From Atriophallophorus winterbourni (Eukaryota; Platyhelminthes; Trematoda; Plagiorchiida; Microphallidae), in the NCBI GenBank assembly GCA_013407085.1, contig JACCGJ010016198.1:62001-126000 (forward strand): 64,000 nucleotides of DNA. The letters run 5' to 3'. Of this stretch, positions 32,650 to 45,105 are shown one piece after another; within the stretch, counting starts at the first letter, position 1; each line of letters starts with the position of its first letter. Under the pieces are notes generated by a model. That model was not told the origin of the DNA, searched no databases, and was given only the letters and a program-made list of their open reading frames with translations. The position numbers and the translations under genes are program-made.

Positions 32650-35095
32650 AGCCACTCCTCACAAGATCATATCAAAGTGCAGACTGAGACAATGAACATT
32701 CGCAGATTGTGCAAAACTGAAGCTTCCAAGATTTCACCGCCCCAAATTGTCTACTAAACTTAGGATAGACGTCACTCGCATGTGCGAACCTAATCTAGCT
32801 GCGCGATTTGCAAAAGCTTTCACAGTCGAGTTCAATAAGACAACCCCACTCGCATCGGTTTCAGAAAACTGGGAATCTCTAAAAAGCTTCATTTGCTGAG
32901 CCGTACTTCCTACTTACGGTCTGAACGAGCGACTGGTTCGAAGCAAAATCTTCTGAGATGACTGCTGTGTTGGACGAAGTTCAAATGTATGCCTACAGAG
33001 GAAAACTTGTGACTTCAAAGAGCTGCTGAAAATAAGGTCCATCAGACTGCAACACGACGTGAAAACGACGATTGGACTGAAATTAGACTCAGTATCCAAA
33101 AAGCTGCGAATATTGGAAAACTTACACGGTATTTATGATGGGATCAAGAGAGCCACTGGTCCAAACAAACTTAAAACGGCTCCCATTAAGTCTGTATCTG
33201 GTAACCCGATTCTCGTCAAAACTCAGCAGATGGAAAGATGGGTAGAGCACTTCTCTTCTCTTTACTCTAGAGAGAGTACGGTTTTACCGCATGAACCTGA
33301 AAATGTTGAGCGGTTGCAAGCCATTGAACCCTAGATACTCATTCGACTCTTGATGAACTTAATAAGGCAATCAATCGCTGAGCGAATGAGAAGGCCCTTC
33401 GTGAAGACGGAATTCCAATTGAGCTCATCAAATGCTGTAGAACAGCATTATTACAGCCTTTTCATTATTTTCTTCTTCAGTGCTGGCAGGAGGAGTGTGT
33501 CCCACAAGAGATGTGAGACACGAAGATCATCACACTATTTAAAAGTAAAGGTGATAGAGACGACTGCAACAATTACAGAGGAATCTTTTTTTGAACGTTG
33601 TAGGCAAATTATTTGCTAAATTCTCACATATCCGACTCCAAGTGTTAGCTGATAGAGTTTATTTCGAATCTCAAAGTGTTTTCAGCAGTCGAAGATCAAA
33701 CGTGGACTTGATCTTCTCCCTGAGACAACTTCACGAAAAGTGTTGTATGCCTTTATACGCTGTTTTATTGATTTAACTAAGGCATTAAACTACGTAGGCA
33801 GGGAAAACTTTTCAAAATGTTTGATCTGATGTGCTTCCCCCAAGACTGCTTAAACTCGTTAGGTCGTTTAAATCTTGCACGAAGGGCTCAGTTCATTTTA
33901 ACGTTTCAGCTGAGAAGTCTTTGAAATTCGTCGAGGCGTCAAACAAGGGTGTGTTCTTGCTCCCACACTGTTCGGTATATCGTTTGCTCTGCTTCTGAAC
34001 TACGCTTTTAAGACGAGAACAGAAGGCTTTTACCTAAGCAAGCGAAGTTATGGCAAGCTTTCCAACCTGAAAAGGTTGAGAGCAAAAACCAAGGTACGGG
34101 ATGTGCTAATCCTTAACCTGCTGTTTTCCAACGATTTAGCTATTATTACCCACTCCCGAGAACACCTCCAGTCGCTAATTGACTGTTTTTCGTCGGCATG
34201 TAACCACTTTGGGCTAGCAATCAGCATGAGCAAGACCAAAGTCCTTGATCAAGGGATTGTATTACCTCCAAACATCACTATTGGAAACTGTCAGCCTGAA
34301 TCCAGTACATCATTTCACACATCATGGTTCGACTATTTCAGATAAGATCTCGCTAGACACGGAGATTGATAAGCGGATTGGTCGAGTAGCTGCCATTTAG
34401 TCCCGCTTGAACTCTCGTGTTTGGGGTAACCGCAAATTGACTGTAAATACAATGATGATGGTATACAGCGCTTGTGTACTAATTGCTTTGCTGTTCGGCA
34501 GTGAAACGTGGACCATCCGCGCAAAACACGAAATAATGGTGAATGTCTTCCATCTAAGAAGCATCCGTCTTATCCTGAACACATCGTAGATGGACAAAGC
34601 GCTGAAGTGGCTTCAAATGCTACAGATCATGTTCAACCTATTACGACAGCGCAGCCGCGGTGGCTTGGCCACGTCTACAGAATGGAAAATGGTCGTATTC
34701 CGAAAGATCTATTTTATGATGAGTTGAAATCAGGAACTCAACCATTCGGCAGAAAGCACCTGCAGTACAAAGACCTTTCCCAAATAGATATGGAAGCTCT
34801 TGACATTGACCCCGTGAGTTGGAAAGAACTTGCTCTTGACCGCTCACATTGAATTTATTGTGTAAAGCGTCGTCTACAAGCTGTAGAGGAGCAGATACAG
34901 CTCTTGGCTGTTGAAAACAGATCACGACGCTCGCGTGGACCTGATGTCGATCGACCGAGTTCTGCATATCGTTGAGAGCGCTGTGGGAGAGCTTGTTCCT
35001 CCCGAATCGGAATGCTGTGGAACATGAACAAAATCATGCGATTATGATGTACATCCATGGGCGGCATCAACCGAAGAAGGCCATCAACAAGTAAA
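32650..35095 (+). mobile_element. Second LINE family (LINE-2), nearly full RT region, decayed
   Basis: Broken + strand frames cover the endonuclease end, linker (IYDGIKRATGPNKLKTAPIK, RWVEHFSSLYSRE; 33100-33280), RT core (CNNYRGIF-like start at 33570, VDLIFSLRQLHEKC at 33700) and LLFSNDLAIITHSREHLQ at 34120. The catalytic FADD box there reads FSND. C-terminal part: WTIRAKHEIMVNVFHLRSIR at 34510, then PRWLGHVYRMENGRIPKDL. It ends near TGTACATCCATGGGCGGCAT. At least six breaks. Related copies: 47.28-48.47 kb (+), 39.29-39.77 and 43.1-43.6 kb (-). Confidence 0.85.
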
Positions 35096-36730
35096 TCACA
35101 GTGTCAGATGAACGTAATCTGTGAAATGCGGTATGTAAAACATATTTTGAGGATGCGAAGTGCATTAGCGATGGGTGTTAATTACGAGCTTTCGGGCGAT
35201 ATATAGAACTCTACCTTTCGGCACAACACAAGAACAGTTTGTACCGAAAAGTCTGATGCGACAATCGCAAGCCCGTAATTGATTGCGTAAAAATAATTAG
35301 AGTTACAATATCCTAAGAAACATGTGGAGATGCACGACGTCAGCAGCGTTCGAACTATATGCAATTCGTCAAACGAGTGCTTGCAGTTAGACTTTTGGCA
35401 CGAAATCGATTGACACTGCATATCTAAATAACAACCTTTGCAGACATGTTTGAGGTACAGTGTTGTGGTTGTTCGTTTTTCCCATATAAGATAGGAGTGT
35501 GTTTCGCTTCTCAAGTTGTGCAGAATAAACGCGTTTGAACTAACGCCTTTCTCCTGTGTTTTGGAATTCGTAGGTGTACGCGATTAGTGTTGGACAGGTA
35601 GAAATCACGGGTGAATCCAGGTGTAAGGTGGTTATCGTTGGACCGATGACCCGAATGTTTAATAAGTGACCTGATATTCGCCAGTTGATATTTGTTAACC
35701 TGGAATGACCTGAAGCAATCGCTTCCCGAACCTCCCACCGCTTACAATATGTCAAACGGGTTTCAGAAACGATAAGTAGAATTCTAAACGAGGTAAAAAT
35801 ACGGGTGACGGACAGGAAGGGTGAAACTCATCTGTCAGTCTTTTTAAACATCAAACGTAAGTTACTTTTATATTGATCTACCGGTAGTGTTTAGTGAAAA
35901 GATTTCCCGGCTGCATAAATAGTGTAGGCACCTAGAGAACTGCACAATAAAGTAATGGTACCCGAAAATTGCAATTAGAAATGCTACATCATTAAGTAAA
36001 CAAGGTCTCAGCTTTAACTGAATGTGTGTTATACACATGAGAACGTTGCTAACGTGGATTTACAGCGGCTTGCTTTAAGCTTTATACGAAACGCTTGCAT
36101 ACATGACAGTGGAAATCACGACGGTTGGAATACATGTGATCATAAAAGCAGATGCGAAAAATCTCCAGAATATGTCTGTTGCCCTTGCAATGGGCAAACA
36201 TTAATTCAAGTTAAATTTTTGATTATATTTAATTATATTTTTTAATGCTGCGTAACTCAAGTCACATTTGTCATACATGTTTAATCTTGCACGTGGGAAT
36301 TACAATGTCAGCTAATCGCGAACGATATGTATATCAATAGCTTGACATCCCTAGGAAGGATCTAATACACTTATTGTCCTTACCGCGCCGGGGACATTCG
36401 AACGAACTTCACGAACTAATGATGTGCACCACCGTTTACCTTCTCTTTTCTCTGTTCGGATTATCACCATAGGTCTAAAGAAGCTTCTGTGTCAAATGTG
36501 AAAAGTTGCCCATAATTGATTACATGGAAATTTCTTTCATTATTATGACTGCATGAGCGTTCTCAAGTATATCTCATTCAATTGATTGTGTACCATTGCT
36601 CTTATTGGTTGTTCTTATTAAGTGACCTGCGTTTTACAGCTTGTCTAAATTGTTTACCTTGTGTGTTGTCTAATACGTTTACCTTTCTACTGTTCTGGTT
36701 TTGCATAGTGCTGGCCCCATCGTTCTTGCT
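35096..36730. other. Spacer, no feature recognised
   Basis: Open frames at 35182-35755 (-) and 36024-36245 (+) have no motif I recognise and no splice support. Nothing else is seen. Confidence 0.35.
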
Positions 36731-36734
36731 TGAT

Positions 36735-37110
36735 TAACCTACTGAAGACAATGAATGATTGGACGCAGGCAGTGAATGAACGTTGTTTCGTGTATGCTTG
36801 TTACTTGGACATAAAAAGGTGTTTGATTGTGTGGACCATTCTATACTCCTGAGCAACTGCAGTTGGTTGGTATTAATGGGTAACATCTTACCTGGATGAG
36901 AAGCTACATTCTTGATCGCAAGGCAACGGTACGTATTGATGGTTTGATGTCTAGGGACATCGAAGCGATTAGCGGTGTCTCGCAGTGTTCCGTACTCAGC
37001 CCGGTTCATTTTGATGTATAGCAGCGAATTTCCGAAACTCGTCACAGCCAAGATGGTTCTTTGTGTGGATGATGCTAAACTTTTGATTTGAATCAAGTCA
37101 AGGAATGATT
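36735..37110 (+). mobile_element. CR1-like LINE, RT core fragment
   Basis: Translations in shifting + frames match the middle of the 13 kb LINE. NDWTQAVNERCFVYACYLDI corresponds to DWTH and HACYIDISKAF, and VDHSIL follows. GVSQCSVLSPVHFDV stands for the GVPQGSVLGP block and VLCVDDAKLL for the FADD box. It is frameshifted and partial. Confidence 0.75.
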
Positions 37111-39285
37111 GTTTTCGCTTACAGGAATGGATGGCCGTGATGTCATAGATCTACTACAGTGAAACAAACGGAGTTTTCTCAACTTTTATGATTTTGTGGT
37201 GATTAATTGTTAGCGCATTGTCTTGTGAATCACACCATAATCGATGAATACACCGGAAACGCGAATGACGTAGTTAATGTTGGGACAAGTGTCCTCGAAT
37301 TAGTAATCGCCATCACGCAATCTGACTTCGATTGAGCTACCTAAAACCCTATTCAATAAAACTCATCGATTTTACACATCAGGCCATTATATAGGGAGTT
37401 TATCTTCGCTTGAATCTGTTCGAAGCAGGATTGCAATATCGGTTCAGTCACGTAGGGCACTGTGCTGCTATTGGTAATTTCTTGCTTTTTAACTAATCAA
37501 AACACATAATAATAGCGAACGGACGGTTTTCACATCAAGTTCTATAATACATACCAATAGCATAGCAAGTTGAACTGCCGCAATTACGCTTTTTTCGTTC
37601 GCAGTGTGCAATTGCGTACTCACGTGGTACAATCTGAAACCAATGACACTTAAAAATCAATAGATGCCCATATGGACAAGTGTGTTTTTACGTGTCATAA
37701 TAATCTTTGGCAGCATTTTGATATGTTTTACCATCCGACCCGATGTGCGTTTTTATGAATCTTGAAAAGCATCGCTTTTCACCCGCATATCACATATGAA
37801 TAAGCCTATAAACATGTGTAACAAAAATGGAAAATGCATCTGATCAAAATGAAACCTTAAACAAATACAAAAATCGATATCCTTTGTTAGTGCTAAAACT
37901 AATTCGGTAAATATCGATAATGGTCAAGGCTTTGAGAGATAGGGGATTAATCATGTCTCGTCCCGAAATTTCGGTTGAAAGATTTTAATCGCTATCACCA
38001 CAGCTGTTCTCCAAATGCTCCAGCCAATTCTTTGTTGCAGGTTTTGGTGAGTGTGTAGACAACAGAGAGTGCATCCTGAGGGACAAAGACCACTTAGTGA
38101 AATTCAAGGATGCATTACTTTTCAACGGTTCCCCCGAAACCGGTAACAATACTTGTCTGAGAGCATTTCGAGAACAACTGAGGTCAAAGCGAACAAAATA
38201 TTTCACCAGAACTTTTGTGTCACGTGGCCTCTCAGCCTTGGCCAACATCGGTACCGACCGAACCAGTCTAAACAATAATAAGTGATTTTGTTTAAGCTCT
38301 CATGTTGATCAAATTCATTTTGCACATTTTGGTTTACATGTCGTGTAGATGATGTGAAATAACGGAAAGGAAATACTTCGATCTCATTATGAGTTCTTGC
38401 TTTCTGTTGATACCCAATAAAGAGGATGCGCTGAACTTTCTTGATTGTAGTCAAAGATTGATGTTCATCTAAAGCATGATGATTTCACAACTTTTTCACG
38501 TATATACATTCCACTTTATTCGTAACTAAATCTCATGTACTGTTCACAACGATATGTAGCGGCATGTTGATTATTGGCTGTCGACTGTCTACTTCGTGAT
38601 CTCTGTTTAGCTAAAACCAATTTTGGCATTGAATTAGATCTGTGCACTACAACTCGTCAAACCAGACTGTCAAGAGGTAGCTTTATCCCTAACGAAGGGC
38701 TAGAAGTTGAAAACATCCACATCGTTTTCAAGCGTAATTTAGCAGCTAATAGAAAATATATTCACACAGAATTTTTTTACTTAGAAATCCATTAAGTAAA
38801 TATTTCGCTTTGTGTACAAGATTCAATCGGTGTGCGTGGCGCACATAAAGGCAGAGAAACCTCTAGTCTAATTTATGGTGGTGCTGAAATCGCCCTGCAA
38901 CAAATCCCACAACCACATCCATGTGGTTTGCTTTCATAGTGTGGAGGCAGCAATGAAAATGTTTGGTGAACCTCTTACCACCGTTATAATGGATTGCTAC
39001 GACGAACCATGATGTTTAAATATAGAATCACAGTGATTGCTGGTCAGTATTTTCAAAATGACCAATTTATCGGGGCCGTTCACATCACAGGCATTCCAAA
39101 ACCGGTACTTCAATAACGTAGTTTGTTGTACGGAGCCTTTTTAACAGTCTTCAAATTTCTATTTAACATAGCACATTATTTAACTTTTTAGAAATTTCAT
39201 TCGATACTATGGACGTTATTGCTAAACTGAAGTGCAGCTAAGAGTCGTCAACTGGTTGAAGTGACGGGAAAGATCATGCATAAAG
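37111..39285. other. Spacer, no feature recognised
   Basis: Several 60-96 codon frames on both strands (for example 38275-37985 -, 38574-38795 +) lack motifs and splice support. Confidence 0.35.
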
Positions 39286-39770
39286 TTTAACTTTTTTGGT
39301 CCTGCGCTTTACACATATACACATCATCATTCATTCTATATAAGATTCCAACGTTGTAAGGTATAACATGGTACGAATGATAACCTTCTTCGGCCGATCT
39401 GGACCATGGATGTACATCGCAAGCAAACGACGATGTCATACTCCACTGCGTTTCAAGTGATAAAACAGTCCGATTCGGGAGTGAAAATCTCTCGTGTAGC
39501 ATTCCGGGAGACACCTAGTAATCGTCCAATCGGCGCATTCTGTCTCCAGCTCCAGCTTGAATATCGCGTTTCTCAGAGTGACCCTGATGGGAGTGCATAA
39601 GATCAAGTTCTTCTTAACATGTAGGCTCAATTTCAAGAACTTTCATATCTGCTTAGCGCAATTGCAGCCTGACCAAAGTTGGACTTCTAGATTTTACGCC
39701 CCATGTAGTAGATTCGTTCGAATTCGACCATTTCACATTCAATACTCATGACCAATAAAATCAAGGCTAA
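39286..39770 (-). mobile_element. LINE-2 family, 3' fragment
   Basis: On the + strand the order is TGTACATCGCAAGCA, then a decayed stretch, then GAATTCGACCATTTCACATT. It is the reverse complement of the 3' part of the LINE at 34.66-35.06 kb (GGAAAATGGTCGTATTCC through TGTACATCCATGGGCGG). Only the last RT codons and the 3' UTR remain. Confidence 0.6.
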
Positions 39771-39974
39771 CTGAGCTTGAGCTAGCTGTCGCCGTTCATC
39801 TTTCGAGTAGCGCGAAAGAGGTAGTGATGTGTGATTTGCGGCGGAGGTGAGCAAACAAATAAATCATAACGGTCCGATTCCACCGATGCCACTGAAATCT
39901 CACACTGCCTAGTATGTCCTAGCTCAGAGCACGTGACCAGGTGTCCAGTCGCATGCTAGGTTCGTCACGTTTGT

Positions 39975-40110
39975 GAACTCGGCCAAAGAGATTATCGCAC
40001 TGATCACATGACCGAGTTCGGCCACGCGACATTGATTGGCCAATCATTTTACAAGTGCAAATCGACACTAATCGTATAAATTGTCTGCCAGGTTCTCATC
40101 AATGGTTTGA
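39975..40110 (+). promoter_or_regulatory. Gene B promoter region
   Basis: A perfect palindrome GATTGGCCAATC (40034-40045) puts a CCAAT box on both strands, and TATAAA follows at 40075-40080. Upstream, GAACTCGG (39975-39982) and CCGAGTTC (40012-40019) are a perfect inverted repeat. Transcription should begin near 40105. A two-codon upstream ORF (ATG GTT TGA, 40102-40110) sits at or just before that start. The start codon is at 40150. Confidence 0.65.
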
Positions 40111-40149
40111 ATTACCCCGTTACCTAAGCTTGATCATCTTTATCGTATC

Positions 40150-40188
40150 ATGACATCCTCGGCGGAAAACATTTTAGAAGCCGAAGCC
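40150..40188 (+). CDS. Gene B first exon (start codon)
   Basis: This exon encodes 13 residues, MTSSAENILEAEA, from an ATG 70 nt after a TATA box to a consensus donor GCC|GTAAGT, phase 0. There is no signal peptide. The promoter layout and donor support a real gene start. The exon begins a gene of very small exons running to 49569. Confidence 0.65.
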
Positions 40189-40341
40189 GTAAGTTTCTGT
40201 TTCGATTGCTAATGAGTGTGTTAATATCGTATAATATAGCTTCTGTCTGAAGGGATCCGTTGTCTCTTTTATTATCAAATTCTATTTATCAATCTTTAAA
40301 GAAATTAATTGCGGCATCAGTATTTTTATTTTATTTTACAG

Positions 40342-40366
40342 AAATCTGTACTTGTGGTGGAATGCG
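40342..40366 (+). CDS. Gene B microexon, 25 nt
   Basis: After a strong acceptor (TTTTATTTTATTTTACAG), 25 nt reading KSVLVVEC plus one base precede the donor GTTAGT. It enters in phase 0 and leaves in phase 1. It directly follows the start exon with a 153-nt intron. The protein piece is a short hydrophobic strand. Confidence 0.55.
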
Positions 40367-41355
40367 GTTAGTATTTTTTCGTTGAAAAACGAATGCTTGT
40401 TATTCGTTGATTTTAAATTTACAATTCGTAAAATATTTTATTATGAAATTATCAAACAAATCCACGCATATTTGAACAAATATTCTTCTGCGCGTATCAT
40501 GTCCGAGGCACCATAATAATGAAATCTATTATGATTGCGATGGAAAATTTTAAATGAATTGTGGTGAATAAAATATAAATACTTTACAAAAGAAAAGTCT
40601 GAAACTGAAATTGGCGTGGTGAGACGAAAATCACAGCAATGTAGATGATCTCAAATTTTAAAAGGTTATTTCCAAACATTTTGTGTCAAAAGCTTTCTTA
40701 ATCAGCATATTATTCTACTGCCTTTCATTAGAAGGTTTGTATTCAAAACATTTTCGTCCATGAAGTCTTGATAGTAACGGCTGATTATAAACAATGTTTA
40801 ATGAACATACCAGAACAAATCAATTACGATAAATAAATTTTCTATATTTCACTTCAAGCTTCACATGCATAAGAGAAGCGAAACGAACAACGAATGTGAT
40901 CACCATCAATCATTAAACAGAAATCGATTTCACGTGATATTGATTAAACGTTTCGAGTTGATGTCGATGTTGCTAATGGTAATAAAAGATCACAAGCTAA
41001 TTATTTACCAAAGCTTTAGTTGCGTCTAAATATTTGATGGCTACTGCATAAGCCGTCCTTAAAATTCCCCAGCAGACTATTCGTAACACGTTGTAGGCAT
41101 CGGTGTAAAACATCAGTGAACGCATCCTTAAGTTTCACTCGGTGGCCCGTGTCGACAAGATAGGCTACGATCGAACTATTCACCTTAATGTAGCAATTTT
41201 TGTAAAAACAACTTGGATGATGTCAGAGTAAGCTATTCCAGTTTCCGAGTCTTAAAGCCAAAGCATCCTACACGACAGGAGCAAGTGAATTTGTAAATGC
41301 ACATTGTGTTTGCCTGACGAGATAACCGGATTTAGGCTGCTGTCTGATCAACGGT
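40367..41355 (+). other. Gene B intron, 5' part
   Basis: AT-rich; no element recognised before the solo LTR at about 41.36 kb. Confidence 0.4.
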
Positions 41356-41359
41356 TTGT

Positions 41360-41790
41360 TGCTGAACGTAATTTGTTTTGTGTCCGACACATCGGTCCGG
41401 AGAGAATCAAATCCAACGTCAAAGAATTCAGTCACGATATAAACACCAATGTGTATATAAATCGGTGGATTTACGCGTCCAAATCCACCAAGATATTGTT
41501 AAGACAATACGTGAGATGCGTACGGTACTATTGAAACAAAACAGTTATGCGATAAAAAATAGCAAAACTTAATTATTCCGCTTTGCATTGAATCGAAAAA
41601 CATGAATGTTTAACAGTTACAATGACAACGAGGAATCACAACTTCAAAAAGCGCGGAGACGGCCGAATAGATGTAACACCAAAATAGGCTGGCAAACCAA
41701 TAAACTCAAGTAGTTCAGTAAAACAAAATGGTAAACGTGTACAAAAATATAAGCAATTTTAAACATTTGCATTTGAGCTTACGGCTCAGA
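41360..41790 (-). repeat. Solo LTR of the BEL/Pao family
   Basis: This segment aligns over about 430 bp with the reverse complement of the 5' LTR at 28609-29050: TCACGATATAAACACCAATG, AAGACAATACGTGAGATG, CGGTACTATTGAA and CGGCCGAATA/CGGCCAAATA among others. No gag or pol sequence lies on either side, so it is a solo LTR, presumably left by recombination between two LTRs. It sits in a gene B intron, antisense. Confidence 0.78.
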
Positions 41791-42467
41791 GATCCCCTTA
41801 TGGCGTCGTCCTTAAATTGAACTTGAATATACAAAGGATTATTTTGTACTACTGTTACGGATACCTTTATAGGCATTGCGCGCAAGTGTCTTTCAAAGAA
41901 ACATGTTGGATAACCATTTCCACTCAAGAAACTTCGTATCAGCTAAAGTTCATCCGCCAAATGCTATTCAGAGCAAATCTGTGCTGATCGTGAGAACAAT
42001 TTATCAAACCAAATTTCTTTTTTATCTTCTTTGCGTCTGCGCTCATAAAATGTGTGTACTGTCGAACCCATGTTGATTTACTTAAAACTCGTACACACAA
42101 GCTTTCAACTGGTCATCTTGCTTGTAAAACATCGGTGACGGCCGTGCGTCCGTTATTTTCAAGTTCATATGTAAGCGACATTTTCATGAGCATTATTATA
42201 ACCTGCAAGAAAGTTGTCTATATCCAATTCCCTATTGTAAACGAGAAACCTATCATTTATATATTGTACATAGCTAATTTCTCTATTGCGTATTTCAATG
42301 ATCTTGCACTAGATTAGCTATGAAAATATCCTACAGTAAAGGTTTAAGAGGTAAACCCATGGCATCTTCATAGATTTGACGATAAATTTTTACCATTCTG
42401 AGTAAACAATATTTAATCGACAAGTTTCTCTTTTTTAAATTGGATTCCGATATTCCACCGGACAAAG

Positions 42468-42484
42468 TTTCGTCCAAAGAGAAT
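42468..42484 (+). CDS. Gene B candidate microexon, 17 nt
   Basis: TTTCGTCCAAAGAGAAT lies between a CCGGACAAAG acceptor, with a pyrimidine tract about 30 nt upstream, and a consensus donor GTGAGT. It enters in phase 1 and leaves in phase 0, exactly what is needed to join the exons at 40342 and 43908. A longer version from 42425 (60 nt) is open too but would be phase 0 in and does not fit the upstream exon. Confidence 0.35.
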
Positions 42485-43089
42485 GTGAGTCTTTGCTTAC
42501 TTCCTGGTTTTTTCAGTTAAAATTCCCTAATAATACATATTTCGCTAATATACAATATATATATATATACTATATAAATATTTTATTTCACTTTCTGAAT
42601 TTAACGTAAGAAAAGTCAGCAAATGCTTGCATGTGATCTGTGATCCTTTAAATTGTTGAGATTCCAATGAAAATACTCTTCCATGATTGATTGTGACAAA
42701 GGTTAATGAATGGGCCAAAAGGTGGTTCATAAAGATGAATTATCAAATCAGCCAAACAGGAATCTGTTAGATTTTGTGTTAGCATAACATAAATAAGTAA
42801 AGATTAGCTAAATTTTGGTATGCAAACACAAAGCCAATACAGAAAAGAAGAAACGGGCAAGAATGACTTACAAGTTTAGGTTCGCGGTTAACCCACTTCG
42901 ACGATTCATATTTTATATCTATCAAGCAAACACTGTCATTGGTGAAGTACATAACATTGTTTAGCAAACTTCAAAACTTCGTTAGGTTGTCGTATGTATC
43001 ATTGAAAGAAAGTCATATAGAGAGTGTATGATCGACTTTGTCCTCCTTCAGTATATGATGATCATAGGTTACAACTCAAACGTATGAAG

Positions 43090-43600
43090 ATCTTTTTCAT
43101 TCCAGCGTTTCAAATGAAAGATAAGTCCGATTGAGGATTATCAATCTCTGCAGCAGCACTCACAGCGAAAGTTGATAATTGGCTGATCGTTGAAAGTTGC
43201 ATGCTGTCGGCGTGATCTACCAGAGCGTATTTTGCTATTCCCCAGCTTGAGGTGTTGCTTTACACAGTTCCTCCAAATCGAGCGGGCACGAACTCGCAGT
43301 ATCAATGTCATGAGCTTTCATACATCTCTTGTAAACGTCTCTGTACCGCTAATGTACCGCTTAAAGGTAGGCCTCCTGCTTTCGTCTCGCCATCGAGTAG
43401 TTCTTTTGGAATACGACCATTTACCATTGTCTAAAGGTGACCCAAGGCGCATAGGCTGTTGTCGTAGTAGCCTAAACATGCACTGTAAGCACTTCTGCTT
43501 TTGTTAATTTTCAGCGTGGATGGTTCGAGTTTTGCTGCCATGAGCACTCTATATACAAATATTCTCTCCTATATCAAAACTCTCTGAATAGCTTCACGGT
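43090..43600 (-). mobile_element. LINE-2 family, 3' fragment
   Basis: TTTTGGAATACGACCATTTACCATT on the + strand is the reverse complement of the AATGGTCGTATTCC block of the LINE at 34.68 kb, and the flanking order agrees with the fragment at 39.3-39.8 kb. Decayed; in a gene B intron. Confidence 0.55.
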
Positions 43601-43907
43601 CATCTTCAGGCTACTGTGTAAACCCGTTTATCACTCTCACTGTCCAGCAATAGATTATCCGCAATAGTTCAACCACGGTACAGAAAGTCTTGTAATAGAT
43701 AATGCTGACACGTTTCAACATTGATTTTCGATGGCGATAAATTTCCTAAATAATTTCACAAAATAATGCTAATGCAAATAGCGTTGATTACTATCAACAG
43801 CTGTGATTCCATTAGTACTACTTCATTACAAAACGCATCATATTTTACCTACATGAAATATCAAGTTATACGTATGAAAGAAATCTGAATATATTTCTGT
43901 TTTCTAG

Positions 43908-43959
43908 GTACTCACACGTATTAAAATTCTGGAAGCAGATATCACCACAAAAATCAAAG
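43908..43959 (+). CDS. Gene B exon, 52 nt
   Basis: This exon lies between the acceptor TATTTCTGTTTTCTAG and the donor AAAG|GTAACG. In phase 0 it reads VLTRIKILEADITTKIK plus one base, an amphipathic helix. A phase-2 entry is also open, so phase rests on the neighbours. It leaves in phase 1. Confidence 0.5.
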
Positions 43960-44779
43960 GTAACGTATCGTTCCATTTCAAACTGAAGTTCGTTTGTCGC
44001 TTTTTCATATGTTGCATCGATATATCTGTGTAATATTTGGAAACAATATTTGAAGATAAAGTTAATTTCCTCTATGACTTTGAATGATAAATTCACGAAC
44101 TAAGGTTTTTGTACAGTGTTGGAACGTTTAAACAACCGAGGGCCTTCACAACAAACCGGGTTAATCAACCCTGATCGAAATTAAAATTTTGGACAAACTG
44201 GGCTAAGAATCTCTCGAACCGAACGCTGTGACAGCTAAGCAACGCGTACTCCAAATTTTAACTGCAATTATTACTGCCACCTAAAATGTATTGCTAATCT
44301 TTGGGGGTGTACTGAAAACGCAATCATTTCCAGATGAAATTCATGGAAATCCTTACCAGAGAATAGCCTCTGCGCTCATCGGGAATACCATCACAGCAAT
44401 GAAAAAAATTACGAAAAGACAGAAATATTGTCGTCCTAACAACAAATAAAAGACAACTAACTGTGCGATTGAGAATTTCCGGTACTTAGCAAAAGCTGTT
44501 ATGTGAGAGCATACAACCTAGTCTCTAAATCCGCTACGTAGTTGATACATTCCTAATTCCGAACAGCTGAACACACTGCATCTCTTTTAGTAAACATTGT
44601 ATTACGAGTGAACACAGGAAAGAAGAAGCGAAATATTTATTTAAACACTTCCGAAAGAATGATTACCATAAATGCTCCAACGTTTGCAACAAGCTTGTAA
44701 CAATCAGATTGTTCTGGCCAACTCGAACGCGACAAGATTAACGATTTCACACATACAACACATCACGGATATTAATGCA

Positions 44780-45105
44780 AGAATCCAATACCGGATTTGG
44801 ATTAACGTGGTGCACAAACCCACCTCAAAACTTAGCTTGCAAACATCGAGGATCCGCTAGCCAAAAAAGAAGCAACATTCTATACATAATTCCATATTCT
44901 GATTGTTTGAAATATTATATGGGACAGACCGATAAAAGGAAAGAAACAGGGATATATGAACAAAACTAGCTACACGACGACACGATCGGAAATTTTTATG
45001 CTCGTTACATATGGAACAAGAAGGATATAAATTCAATTTTGAAGGAAATAAATTCAATGCTAAACACCGAGCTCTTGGCATTTGAGAGAGAAAACTCGTG
45101 TTATT
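44780..45105 (+). mobile_element. Penelope-like element remnant with GIY-YIG endonuclease
   Basis: The frame 44775-44969 has NILYIIPYSDCLKYYMGQTD followed by KRKETGIYEQN. This fits the GIY-YIG fold as it occurs at the C-terminus of Penelope-like retroelements (a Tyr-X-Ile-Pro-Cys-like start, then Tyr-Met-Gly-Gln-Thr for YIGQT, then Arg and Glu farther on). A frameshift follows and later codons (YARYIWNKKDINSILKEINS) resemble the domain end. No RT part is recognised. It is a dead remnant in a gene B intron. Confidence 0.7.

Noticed and set aside
37985..38275. 96-codon minus-strand open frame
   Set aside because: No motif, no splice context, and the other strand is also partly open; treated as chance.
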